Assembly (NCBI RefSeq): GCF_025989125.1
Contig: NZ_JAPDNR010000001.1
Span: forward strand, 2,090,301 to 2,154,300
Origin: Chitinophaga nivalis
Lineage (GTDB): Bacteria; Bacteroidota; Bacteroidia; Chitinophagales; Chitinophagaceae
Direction: 5' to 3'
Length of the DNA stretch: 64,000 bases
A program made the translations under genes and the position numbers. The notes under the pieces are model-generated. The model was given only the letters and a program-made list of their open reading frames with translations, had not been told where the DNA came from and made no database searches. Shown here in pieces: positions 33,764 to 42,628 of the stretch (positions within the stretch are counted from its first letter, which is position 1; every line of letters begins with the position of its first letter).

Positions 33764-34408
33764 ATGATGATGAACATACTTATTATAGGAGCCACTGGTG
33801 GCACGGGTGCGCAGCTGGTAGAACAAGCCCTGAATCAGGGACATCACGTAAGCGCTTTCGTACGTAATCCTGCAAAATTACAGCTCAGACATTCGCATCT
33901 TACCATCATACAGGGAGATGTCATGGATATGGATTCACTGGAACGTGCCATGGCCGGGCAGGATGCCGTATTGTCAGCATTAGGTGTGCCTGCCTCGCAT
34001 AAAGAACCAATACGGGCAATCGGTACGCTGAATGTGATCCGGGCGATGGAAAAGGCTGGTGTGAAACGCTTTATTTGTCAGACTTCCCTGGGATATGGCG
34101 ATAGCCGGCAGGTGCTGAACAGAACGCCTTTCTATTTCAAATATCTGATAGTGCCTTTCGTATTAAAGACAGGTTTTGCAGACCATGCCTTACAGGAAGA
34201 ACACATCCGGCAAAGCAGGCTGGATTGGGTGATTGTACGCCCGGGCAACCTGACAGATGGTAAACATACTGGCCTGTATAAACACGGATTTGCTGCTACA
34301 GACAAAACAATTAAGGTGAAAGTATCCCGTGCAGACGTAGCTGATTTTATGCTGAAACAGTTGACTACAACTGTCTACCTGGGAAAAACACCTGGTATAT
34401 CTTATTGA
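33764..34408 (+). CDS. NAD(P)-binding, NmrA/SDR-like protein
   Basis: A 214-aa Rossmann protein with the nucleotide motif ILIIGATGGTGAQLVEQALN at the N-terminus. The strand/turn AFVRNPAKL, the GDVMDMDSL acidic turn and the ICQTSLGYGDS segment follow, as in atypical SDRs (NAD(P)H-binding, YwnB-like). The usual catalytic YxxxK is not evident, so it may be a redox sensor or reductase. A TAATTTTG -7-like element at 33741-33748 suggests its own promoter. It is followed 10 nt later by the DUF1772 gene, probably in the same transcript. Confidence 0.88.
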   Translation: MMMNILIIGATGGTGAQLVEQALNQGHHVSAFVRNPAKLQLRHSHLTIIQGDVMDMDSLERAMAGQDAVLSALGVPASHKEPIRAIGTLNVIRAMEKAGVKRFICQTSLGYGDSRQVLNRTPFYFKYLIVPFVLKTGFADHALQEEHIRQSRLDWVIVRPGNLTDGKHTGLYKHGFAATDKTIKVKVSRADVADFMLKQLTTTVYLGKTPGISY

Positions 34409-34418
34409 ATTTAAACCC

Positions 34419-34934
34419 ATGATACTGCTATTTATGAAAATGATGTTAGTGATTACCGCCATTGCAGCCGCGCTGGTGGCGGGTATCTTCTACGGCTATT
34501 CCTGCTCTGTTAATCCCGGTCTGGGGCGTTTGCCGGATGCCGGTTATCTGGAGGCTATGCAATCTATTAACCGGGCTATTCTGAATCCGGTGTTTTTCCT
34601 GGTGTTTATGGGCTCCGTGTTGTTCCTGCCGGTGAGTACTTACCTGGAATACCGGCAAGGCATTACTGTTAGTTTCTGGTGTTTACTGGCGGCTACCGTG
34701 ATTTATATCGTGGGGGTATTTGGGGTAACCGCTGCCGGCAATGTGCCGCTCAACGATGCATTGGATGCTTTTAATATTAAAGGAGCCTCCGTAGCAGAAC
34801 TGGCGCAGCAGCGGGCTAAATTTGAAAATAGCTGGAACAGCCTGCACACCATCCGTACCTGGGCATCTGTAGTCAGTGCCATATTGGTCATCGTAGCCTG
34901 TTTGCATACCTCGCGGGAAGTGTTGTCTAAATAG
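34419..34934 (+). CDS. DUF1772 (anthrone-oxygenase-like) membrane protein
   Basis: A 171-aa protein with four membrane segments (ITAIAAALVAGIFYGYSCSV, PVFFLVFMGSVLFLPVS, FWCLLAATVIYIVGVFGVTA, WASVVSAILVIVACL). It carries the family's N-P-L-N-like motif GNVPLNDALDAF and the closing helix FENSWNSLHTIRTWAS. Relatives include fungal anthrone oxygenases, but bacterial members are mostly uncharacterised. Its coupling to an NAD(P)-binding protein and an AraC regulator suggests a small oxidoreductive or stress unit. Confidence 0.85.
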   Translation: MILLFMKMMLVITAIAAALVAGIFYGYSCSVNPGLGRLPDAGYLEAMQSINRAILNPVFFLVFMGSVLFLPVSTYLEYRQGITVSFWCLLAATVIYIVGVFGVTAAGNVPLNDALDAFNIKGASVAELAQQRAKFENSWNSLHTIRTWASVVSAILVIVACLHTSREVLSK

Positions 34935-34956
34935 CTATACTGTATTGGTCTTATGT

Positions 34957-34994
34957 AAAATGTTATACCACCAGGAGGGTATAACATTTTTTTT
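34957..34994 (+). terminator. Terminator after the DUF1772 gene
   Basis: 13-bp stem (34957-34969 with 34978-34990), 8-nt loop, followed by a long T-run. Confidence 0.85.
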
Positions 34995-35090
34995 TGTGAG
35001 ATGATAACAGAGAGATGCATCATTTGTTTTTTTTGTATCTTCCATGATAGGCATTATGAATCATGACCTGCAACCAATACTAGATGATTG

Positions 35091-35693
35091 ATGGATAAAA
35101 CCACGCCTGTATATAGCTTTGAAGAAGATAGGCTACTGTTGGAGCAAATCACATCGGGCAACTATGCTGCCTTTACTGCACTATATAATAAGTACATCAA
35201 AGGTCTTCACCAATACGGACTGAAATTTACAGCAGATACTACCCTGGTGGAAGACAGCCTGCATGACTTATTTGTATGGATCTGGGCACGGCGGCAGGAA
35301 CTAAGTATACAAACTTCCCTGAAAAGCTATCTGATAAAAGCATTGCGTACATCCCTGCTACGTCGCCTGAAAGAAGCGCAGCGTACGATTTCCCGTGATA
35401 CCGGTGCAGAAGATCATTATGATTTCCGGTTAACCCTTTCTCCGGAAACGGAAATAATGGATAAGGAAAATGAGTGGGTATTGCGCGATAAGGTCGCCCG
35501 CCTGCTGGCGCAACTCACCAACCGGCAGAAAGAAGTCATTTATCTGCGTTATTATGAAGGATTATCCTTCGAAGAAATAGCCGGTAATATGAACCTCACC
35601 ATGAAAGGTTGTTATAAACTAATGGGCAGGGCTATTGCCACCCTTCGCGAACTCGGTACCCCGGTATGTATATTGATTTACTGTCTGTTATAA
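35091..35693 (+). CDS. ECF-type RNA polymerase sigma factor
   Basis: A 200-aa sigma-70 family protein: region 2 (FTALYNKYIKGLHQYGLKF, VEDSLHDLFVWIWARR) and region 4 (LTNRQKEVIYLRYYEGLSFE, EIAGNMNLTMKGCYKLMGRA). I use the ATG at 35091; a TTG one codon before is possible. It is followed by a FecR anti-sigma gene and a TonB receptor with an STN domain, the classical cell-surface signalling arrangement of Bacteroidota. It probably drives its own receptor operon when ligand is present. Confidence 0.93.
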   Translation: MDKTTPVYSFEEDRLLLEQITSGNYAAFTALYNKYIKGLHQYGLKFTADTTLVEDSLHDLFVWIWARRQELSIQTSLKSYLIKALRTSLLRRLKEAQRTISRDTGAEDHYDFRLTLSPETEIMDKENEWVLRDKVARLLAQLTNRQKEVIYLRYYEGLSFEEIAGNMNLTMKGCYKLMGRAIATLRELGTPVCILIYCLL

Positions 35694-35786
35694 CAAACGG
35701 ATAAAATTTCTAAAAATAATTGTCTCCCCGTGGGGTAATCATCCCGGCTTTTATCTCTCTATAGTAATTCCTGTTTAAAACAGTAT

Positions 35787-36797
35787 ATGCAGCAGTATGA
35801 AGATTTTGATATAGCAGACTTTCTGGAAGATGAATATTTCATCAGATGGGTGCGTACCCCTGATGAAACGAGTAACCGGTTTTGGTACAATTGGCTGCGT
35901 ATACATCCGGATAAAAAACAGGTAGTAGCACAGGCGGCAGCTGTCATCAATAGTGTACAGTCATCCGCCACACCGGTACCGGAAGTATATTATACTTCCC
36001 TGAAAGCACGTATAGATGCTACCTTACAGGAAGACAGCCAACCCGCTACACGTATACAGCATTTATGGCGTAATATACGTATAGCCGCTGCCGTAGCTGT
36101 ACTGATACTGGCAGGTACACTCACTTTTTTCCTGCTGCAATATACCAGTACCACCACCATTATTACAAAATATGGGGAAACCAGTGCTATATGGTTGCCG
36201 GACAGCTCCAGGGTGATATTGAATGCCGATTCCCGCCTCACTTACCGCAACAGCTGGCATCATCACAAACGGGAAATATGGCTGGAAGGAGAGGCTTTCC
36301 TGCAGGTACGGCAACCATCTCTGCAACAGGGTACACCACCACCTTTTACGGTACATGCCGGTGCTGTAAACATCGCTGTATTGGGAACGGAATTTAATGT
36401 GAGTAACCGGGATGTGGCAGCCGTCATGCTAAAAAGTGGTAAAGTACGGGTAGACATTGCCAGCACCGGAAAAAAGCTGGTCATGCGCCCGCATGAATAT
36501 ATGCACTATAATAAATCTTCGGGAGCACTTATCGTTAAAACGGTGGACCCGGCGGTATATACGGCCTGGATCAACCACCAGCTTATTTTTGAACAGGAAT
36601 CATTGAAAAATGTATGTGACCGGCTGCAGCGCTACTTCGGAACGCCCTTTATCATTCAGGATAGCAGGATGCAGGACATAAAAATCTCCGGGATCATTGA
36701 ACTGAACAATGAAGCTACCGTCATCAGCACTTTGTCTGGTTTGTTAAATACCGACGTTAGAAAAACGAACAACCAAATCATTATTACCGGGAATTAA
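35787..36797 (+). CDS. FecR-type anti-sigma factor
   Basis: A 336-aa inner-membrane regulator. The N-terminal cytoplasmic part (~1-90) is followed by one membrane helix (IRIAAAVAVLILAGTLTFFL). The periplasmic FecR domain comes next (TKYGETSAIWLPDSSRVILN, WLEGEAFLQV, VAVMLKSGKVRVDI), with a C-terminal DUF4974-like domain (LIFEQESLKNVCDRLQRYFG; VISTLSGLLN). It holds the ECF sigma factor inactive until the receptor's STN domain signals. It starts 94 nt after the sigma gene and ends 24 nt before the receptor gene. Confidence 0.94.
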   Translation: MQQYEDFDIADFLEDEYFIRWVRTPDETSNRFWYNWLRIHPDKKQVVAQAAAVINSVQSSATPVPEVYYTSLKARIDATLQEDSQPATRIQHLWRNIRIAAAVAVLILAGTLTFFLLQYTSTTTIITKYGETSAIWLPDSSRVILNADSRLTYRNSWHHHKREIWLEGEAFLQVRQPSLQQGTPPPFTVHAGAVNIAVLGTEFNVSNRDVAAVMLKSGKVRVDIASTGKKLVMRPHEYMHYNKSSGALIVKTVDPAVYTAWINHQLIFEQESLKNVCDRLQRYFGTPFIIQDSRMQDIKISGIIELNNEATVISTLSGLLNTDVRKTNNQIIITGN

Positions 36798-36820
36798 AAG
36801 TACCCGCCAAAACATCCGTT

Positions 36821-39796
36821 ATGAAACTGATTTTGCATGCTACCACGCAAACAGCATTCCTATGCCTTCTTTTTCAGACAACCACACCCGTGTCTGCCCA
36901 TCCTTTCATGCTGCCCCGGCCCCTGTCCGTAGAAAACAGGGTGTTGCAGGAAAGCCAGCTGAAAGCCGTATTGTCGGACCTGGAGAAAAGATTCCATGTC
37001 AGTTTCGTATATATGGACCAGTTAGTGAGGAATCAGACAGTGGCTCATTTTACAGAAAACAATCACAACACTGTGGAAGAAGAGCTGACCCGGTTACTGA
37101 CACCCTTTCACCTGACCTTCAAAAGGGTGACCGAAAAGCAGATCACCATTACCGCCTTGCCTGCACCTGTTACCAGGAAGAAAGAAAAAAACAACACGGA
37201 AAAAGAAATCTCCGCAGCGCCGTTAGGTATCATTAAAGGCCGGATACTGGCCGCTACCGATCATACACCATTACCTGGCGCTCGCATCTCTGTGAAAGGA
37301 AAAAATACCGGCGCCATTACCAACAACGAAGGCGTATTTCAACTGAATGTTACCCCGGGTGATGTACTTGTTATCAGCTATGTGGGATATGATACGCAGG
37401 AAATTTCGGTCGGCAATCAGACATCCTGGGATATAGAGCTGACAGCCACCGCGCAGAAGATGGGCGAAGTAGTGGTGATTGGCTCACGGGGTAATATTGC
37501 CCGTACCAATGTGGAAAAGCCTGTTCCGATTGATGTTATCTCCGGTAAAGAAATGCAGAAAACCGGGCAGACAGAATTAGGGCAGATGATTCACTTTTCT
37601 GCGCCTTCTTTTAACTCTACCAAACATGGGATCAGCAATGTTACTTCCTATGTAGACCCGGCAACCCTGCGCGGCCTTGGGCCAGACCAGACACTGGTAC
37701 TGATCAATGGCAAGCGCCGGCACCAGTCGTCCGCGCTGAATGTGAATAACGTGGTAGGACGGGGTACCGTAGGTACCGACCTGAATGCGATTCCTACTGC
37801 AGCCATAGAACGGGTGGAAATACTACGGGACGGCGCCGCAGCCCAATATGGCTCCGATGCTATTGCCGGCATTGTAAATATACAGCTGAAAAGAAATGAT
37901 AAAGGAGGCAGTGTAACGGGCCACTATGGTGCCACCAAAGAAGGCGATGGCCAAACCTATGAACAGGCGGTGAACTTCGGATTGCCGCTGGGCCGCAAAG
38001 GCGGGTTTATCAACACCACCTTTCAGTTTCATCACAACGAACCAACCGATCGCTCCGGCGACTATACCGGACGGGTATACGTAAATGATAAAACGCAGGA
38101 CGATGCCATGGTAAAGACCCGGAACTTTAACCGGGACGTAGCACGGTATGGGATTGCAAAAAACACCATGGGCGTCGGTTTTTATAATGCGGAATTGCCA
38201 ATGGGTAAAAACTGGACGCTCTATTCATTTGGCGGATATTCCTATAAAGACATGACCGCATATGGCTTCCTGCGGCCTCCCAGCAATGAAAAACGGACGG
38301 TACTGAACATCTATCCGAATGGTTACTCGCCGGTATTCCCGGGTACCTTAAAAGATGTGGCAGCAACAGCCGGCCTGAAAAAAACGCTGGCTACCGGCTG
38401 GAACATGGATTTCAGCACTACCTACGGCAGTAACCGGATCGATATGTATGTGAACAATACGGTGAATCCCTCTTATGGAGAAGCCTCTCCCGTGAGCTTC
38501 TATACCGGTTCACTGGCATTCGGGCAAAGTACCAGTAATGTGAATTTCTCTAAGAATTTCCGGAATATCGGTGCATTGGAATCTTTCAGTATGGCGCTGG
38601 GCGCTGAATTCAGGATGGAACGTTACCGCATGAAAGCGGGTGATGAAGCCTCCTGGAAAAAAGGACCGGTTACACAAACAGATGTAGGCTCCAGTGGCCG
38701 CGAAGGTATCAGTGTGGATAACGCCATTGCCCGCAGCCGTAATAACATCGGGGTGTATGTGGATGTAGAAAGCGATATTACCAAACAGCTGTTGCTGGGC
38801 GCTGCCATCCGCTTTGAAAACTACAGCGACTTCGGCGCCAACCTCTCCGGAAAACTATCTGCCCGCTGGAAACTGGCAGAAGCTTTTGCCCTGCGGGGAT
38901 CTGTAAACCGTAGCTTCCGCGCGCCTTCCATGCATCAGCTGTATTACAGCAGCAATGCGGATGCGCAGTGGCTCACCATCAATGGCATATTCGATTCCTA
39001 TCCGGTAGCACACCTGAGAAATGATAATCCCTATGTACAACAACTGGGTGTAGGTAAACTGAAAGCGGAGATATCCATGGATTACAACGCCGGTTTTACC
39101 CTGCAGCTGGGACATAAATTCCTCATGACGGTAGATGCCTACCAGATTGATATTAAAGACAGGGTAGTGATATCTGCCCAGCTGGACGCTACCAGCACTT
39201 TACTGGCACCTGTTTTCAATGGTTCCGGTTATGCGCAGGTACAATTTTTCTCCAATGCCGTAGACACCCGTACCAAAGGCCTGGATATGGTAGCCACCTA
39301 CCGCGAAAAATTCAATCCTAAAAATGAACTGACCCTGAATGCAGCGGTGATGCTGAATCAAACCCGGCTGATCGGAAACATCCGTACGCCGGATAAGCTG
39401 CAGGCTTTAGGGGGCGCTATTATCGACCGTATTATGATCGGACTGATAGAGGTGGCGCAACCGCGTAATAAGGTCATTGTGTCGGCCAATTATCGTTTGG
39501 GCAAGGTAGAAGCGTTGATCCGGGGAACCCGTTTCGGGGAAGTGACGGCCCGCCAGGGAGATGCAAAACTCGACCAGACATTCGGTGCTAAAATCATCAC
39601 GGACGTGGCGCTCACCTATAACATCACTCCACATATTGCCTGGTCGGCCGGCGCCAATAATATCGGTAATGTCTATCCGGATAAGATTGCCCATCCTTCT
39701 TTAACTTCTTCCGGTCAGACACCCTATACCCGTTTTACTTCCCAGTTCGGATTTATGGGTGCCTATTACTACAGTGCCATCAGGATTGGATTTTAG
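36821..39796 (+). CDS. TonB-dependent receptor with STN signalling domain (FecA-like)
   Basis: A 991-aa outer-membrane receptor with, in order: a signal peptide (~1-27); an STN secretin-like domain (~45-115; LKAVLSDLEKRFHVSFVYMD) that contacts FecR; a carboxypeptidase-D-like domain (~137-215; IKGRILAATDHTPLPGARIS); a plug (LRGLGPDQTLVLINGKRRHQ, VEILRDGAAAQYGSDAIAGI); and a barrel ending in IRIGF. The plug motif resembles receptors for iron-free small ligands rather than SusC, and no SusD follows. The neighbouring MFS carrier and aldolase-like enzyme suggest uptake of a small organic acid or amino-acid-like substrate. Iron-siderophore uptake is the alternative. Confidence 0.94.
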   Translation: MKLILHATTQTAFLCLLFQTTTPVSAHPFMLPRPLSVENRVLQESQLKAVLSDLEKRFHVSFVYMDQLVRNQTVAHFTENNHNTVEEELTRLLTPFHLTFKRVTEKQITITALPAPVTRKKEKNNTEKEISAAPLGIIKGRILAATDHTPLPGARISVKGKNTGAITNNEGVFQLNVTPGDVLVISYVGYDTQEISVGNQTSWDIELTATAQKMGEVVVIGSRGNIARTNVEKPVPIDVISGKEMQKTGQTELGQMIHFSAPSFNSTKHGISNVTSYVDPATLRGLGPDQTLVLINGKRRHQSSALNVNNVVGRGTVGTDLNAIPTAAIERVEILRDGAAAQYGSDAIAGIVNIQLKRNDKGGSVTGHYGATKEGDGQTYEQAVNFGLPLGRKGGFINTTFQFHHNEPTDRSGDYTGRVYVNDKTQDDAMVKTRNFNRDVARYGIAKNTMGVGFYNAELPMGKNWTLYSFGGYSYKDMTAYGFLRPPSNEKRTVLNIYPNGYSPVFPGTLKDVAATAGLKKTLATGWNMDFSTTYGSNRIDMYVNNTVNPSYGEASPVSFYTGSLAFGQSTSNVNFSKNFRNIGALESFSMALGAEFRMERYRMKAGDEASWKKGPVTQTDVGSSGREGISVDNAIARSRNNIGVYVDVESDITKQLLLGAAIRFENYSDFGANLSGKLSARWKLAEAFALRGSVNRSFRAPSMHQLYYSSNADAQWLTINGIFDSYPVAHLRNDNPYVQQLGVGKLKAEISMDYNAGFTLQLGHKFLMTVDAYQIDIKDRVVISAQLDATSTLLAPVFNGSGYAQVQFFSNAVDTRTKGLDMVATYREKFNPKNELTLNAAVMLNQTRLIGNIRTPDKLQALGGAIIDRIMIGLIEVAQPRNKVIVSANYRLGKVEALIRGTRFGEVTARQGDAKLDQTFGAKIITDVALTYNITPHIAWSAGANNIGNVYPDKIAHPSLTSSGQTPYTRFTSQFGFMGAYYYSAIRIGF

Positions 39797-39844
39797 CCAT
39801 GCGGCCGGTGGTGGATAACTACCGGTCAATCAAAAAGGAACAAT

Positions 39845-41098
39845 ATGAAGAAACGTTTTTTAGTACTGGGTGTATTATGCATCCTGGCGATTATTACTTA
39901 CCTGGACCGAACTGCTTTATCCGTAGCAGAACATGGGATTACCAGTGAATTGCATATATCTGAAAAAGAGTTCGGGTGGTTACTGGCGGCTTTTTCTATT
40001 GCGTATGGCATCTTTCAGATACCCATGGGAATGTTGGGAGATAAAATGGGGGTGAAAACGATCCTGCTGCTGATTGTATTATGGTGGTCGGTATTTACGA
40101 TGCTCACCGGAGTAGCAGGTAGCTTTATGGTATTGATCATTGTACGGTTCCTGTTTGCCAGTGGCGAAGCCGGCGCTTTCCCCAATATATCCATTGCGTT
40201 ATCGAAATGGTTTCCTGCTGTGGAGCGTGGCCGGGCACAATCTTTTATATGGATGTTTACCCGCTTTGGCGGTGCGCTGGCGCCGGTGTTTATTATTCCT
40301 ATACAGGAAACCTGGGGCTGGCGGTATGTGTTTTATACTTTTGGAGGCATTGGTATTTTGTGGGCCGTGTTATGGTGGTTTTTTTTCCGGGAAAATCCAT
40401 CGCAGATGCCAGGCATTACAGCTGCTGAAATAGAAGAAATAGAGTCTACCCGTAAAATCAAGACAGCAGGCCACTCCCTGCCTTTCCGTAAAATATTGCG
40501 GAGCAGTAACCTGTGGGCATTGATGATGATGTATTTCCTGTACATGTTCGGGGCTTATTTCTTTCTATCCTGGATGCCTAAATATTTACGCCAGGGGAGG
40601 GGCTTTGATACCACGGAAATGGGATTTTTATCCATGCCGTTTATCCTGGGCGCAATCGGGTGTCTGATCGGTGGATTTTCCTGTGATTATCTTTCCCGCA
40701 AATTTGGCATCAAATGGGGCCGCAGAATCATCGGGCTGGGTGGACTGCTCATCGCTGGTGTATTCATGATTCTGGCAGCTTTAACGCCCAATCATATGGT
40801 ATGTATTATTTTGTTGTCACTGGGATTGGCGTTTAAAGATTTCACCTTACCGGTTTCGTGGACGGTAGCCACCGATATCGGGGGCAAGGATGCCGGCGCC
40901 ATTTCCGGTGCGATGCATATGTTCGGGCAAATCGGTTCCACCATTATGTCGGTAGGATTTGGTTACCTGATCAGCAGCACCCATGACTGGAACCTGCCGA
41001 TTATCATTATCGGTGTTATTGTTATCTGCAGCGGATTGCTCTGGCTGAAAATTGATGCCTCCAGACCGCTGAACAGCAGCGCTGTTGCAGAGGGATAG
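39845..41098 (+). CDS. MFS transporter, anion:cation symporter (ACS)-like family
   Basis: A 417-aa permease with twelve membrane segments. The first loop, YLDRTALSVAEHGITSELHI, and the GDKMGVKTILL motif after helix 2 are typical of the ACS branch (hexuronate, glucarate, phthalate and 4-hydroxyphenylacetate carriers). The central cytoplasmic loop ends in SLPFRKILRSSNLWALMMMY. It starts 48 nt after the TonB receptor and is probably in the same operon, moving the imported compound across the inner membrane. It ends before a strong terminator at 41123-41155. Confidence 0.93.
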   Translation: MKKRFLVLGVLCILAIITYLDRTALSVAEHGITSELHISEKEFGWLLAAFSIAYGIFQIPMGMLGDKMGVKTILLLIVLWWSVFTMLTGVAGSFMVLIIVRFLFASGEAGAFPNISIALSKWFPAVERGRAQSFIWMFTRFGGALAPVFIIPIQETWGWRYVFYTFGGIGILWAVLWWFFFRENPSQMPGITAAEIEEIESTRKIKTAGHSLPFRKILRSSNLWALMMMYFLYMFGAYFFLSWMPKYLRQGRGFDTTEMGFLSMPFILGAIGCLIGGFSCDYLSRKFGIKWGRRIIGLGGLLIAGVFMILAALTPNHMVCIILLSLGLAFKDFTLPVSWTVATDIGGKDAGAISGAMHMFGQIGSTIMSVGFGYLISSTHDWNLPIIIIGVIVICSGLLWLKIDASRPLNSSAVAEG

Positions 41099-41122
41099 CA
41101 GCTTTGCTATTGATACAATTTG

Positions 41123-41155
41123 AAAATCGGGAGTTACAGGCTCCCGATTTTTTTT
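41123..41155 (+). terminator. Terminator after the MFS gene
   Basis: Perfect 11-bp stem (41123-41133 with 41141-41151), 7-nt loop, followed by T's. It rules out an early start for the next gene. Confidence 0.88.
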
Positions 41156-41251
41156 GTAGTAGCCACTTCTTTTCTTGCTGTACAACGGTTTTCAGACACT
41201 GTAAAAAATGAGTATCTTCTGCTATCTTCTCACATTAACCTGTATGAAATA

Positions 41252-42424
41252 ATGGCAAATAGTAACAGACGCGACTTTCTGAAATCAGCGGGGCTTTCCG
41301 TACTGCCGGTATGTATGCCCGCTTTGGTAACAGGCATGGCAGCACCACAGGAGCCGGCTTTGGCGCCGGTAAATTTTATTAATGATGGATTGTCGTTAAG
41401 TCCGGCAGCCATGCTGGATAAGTTACAGGAAATAAATAAACAAACGGCGATTGTGCCCGACTTCTACGGCCAGGAGGGCACTATGGAGGCGTTGCTGGAA
41501 AAGTTCCGCCAGCTGACCGGTAAAGAAAAGGCGATATATATGCCCACTGGTACCATGGCCAATCAGTTAGCCATTATGATGCTGAGCGGAGAGGATACCA
41601 AGGTGTTTGTACAGGAAACCAGCCATGTATACCGCGATGAAGCGGATGCGGCCCAGTCGGTACACCGGAAGCGACTGATACCCCTCGCCCCGGGAGAACC
41701 CTTTTTTACCTTGGAAACATTGCAACAGGCACTCGCTTATTACGAAGAGGGCGAGGTGTTTAAAAGCGGTGTTGGCGTAGTGTCTATCGAGAATCCGGTA
41801 CGGCGGTGTGATGGCCAGACGTTCCCATTGGAAGAAATCCGCCGCATCTCCGCCTTCTGCCGGGAGAAAGGCTACCGGCTGCACCTGGATGGCGCGAGAT
41901 TGCACCTGGCCGCGGCATTTGCCGGTGTAAGCATACAGGAATATGCCCGTTACTTTGATACCGTCTTCATCTCTTTGTATAAATGTGTGGGAGCAGTCAG
42001 TGGAGCCATACTTTGCGGCGATAAGGTGGTAATAGATAAAATGGAGCACCAGATAAAGATCCATGGCGGCGCTATTTATCGTAACTGGGTCAACAGTGCG
42101 CTGGCACTCCACTACATCGATGGCCTGGAGGAACGCCTGCAGGCAACCGCACGCCAGGCCAAAGAACTGATCCGTCAGCTGAATCAGTTTCCGGAGCTGA
42201 AAATAGTGCCCTATACGCATGGCTCCAATGTGTGCGAAATGGAAGTCAGTAAAAAAATCAATAACGAAAAGCTGTCGAATGTCTTGCGGGCAAGGCATCA
42301 GATCGTGATGCGGCGCACCGTGGAAAATGGCAAAGTAAGACTCAACTTCAATGAAACCCTGTTAAACCGGAAGGTGGAACATATTGTAGCGGCTTATCGG
42401 CAGGCGATAAAGGAGGTGTTGTAG
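41252..42424 (+). CDS. Tat-exported threonine-aldolase-like PLP enzyme
   Basis: A 390-aa protein. The N-terminus NSNRRDFLKSAGLSVLPVCM has a twin-arginine motif (NRRDFLK), a hydrophobic core and a likely cleavage after GMAA. The rest is a low-specificity threonine aldolase/beta-eliminating lyase fold: MPTGTMANQLAI, the cofactor Asp in LHLDGARLHLAAAF, and the PLP-lysine motif FISLYKCVGAVSG. Cytosolic relatives cleave L-threonine to glycine and acetaldehyde. An exported, cofactor-loaded form would act in the periplasm. The start at 41252 follows the terminator and gives the Tat signal. It sits behind an ECF/TonB/MFS module and may process its substrate. Confidence 0.88.
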   Translation: MANSNRRDFLKSAGLSVLPVCMPALVTGMAAPQEPALAPVNFINDGLSLSPAAMLDKLQEINKQTAIVPDFYGQEGTMEALLEKFRQLTGKEKAIYMPTGTMANQLAIMMLSGEDTKVFVQETSHVYRDEADAAQSVHRKRLIPLAPGEPFFTLETLQQALAYYEEGEVFKSGVGVVSIENPVRRCDGQTFPLEEIRRISAFCREKGYRLHLDGARLHLAAAFAGVSIQEYARYFDTVFISLYKCVGAVSGAILCGDKVVIDKMEHQIKIHGGAIYRNWVNSALALHYIDGLEERLQATARQAKELIRQLNQFPELKIVPYTHGSNVCEMEVSKKINNEKLSNVLRARHQIVMRRTVENGKVRLNFNETLLNRKVEHIVAAYRQAIKEVL

Positions 42425-42628
42425 GGCAGAGATGGTATTAACTGAATGAAAAGAATGAACTGGATTAGTTGAGTGATTTATCGCGTAAATACTGCCTGTC
42501 AGGTAAATAGAAAGCTGCTTGTAGAATAGCTGAGGATGGATAGGTTGCTGAGAATCAGGATAATTATGTAATTTAAATGGAAATACCCTCTTTCCATTAA
42601 TTATATAGAATAACCGACAGTAATTACT

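Noticed and set aside
36821..39796. Treating this receptor as a second SusC
   Set aside because: It has an STN domain and FecR/ECF partners, the plug differs from SusC, and no SusD gene follows.
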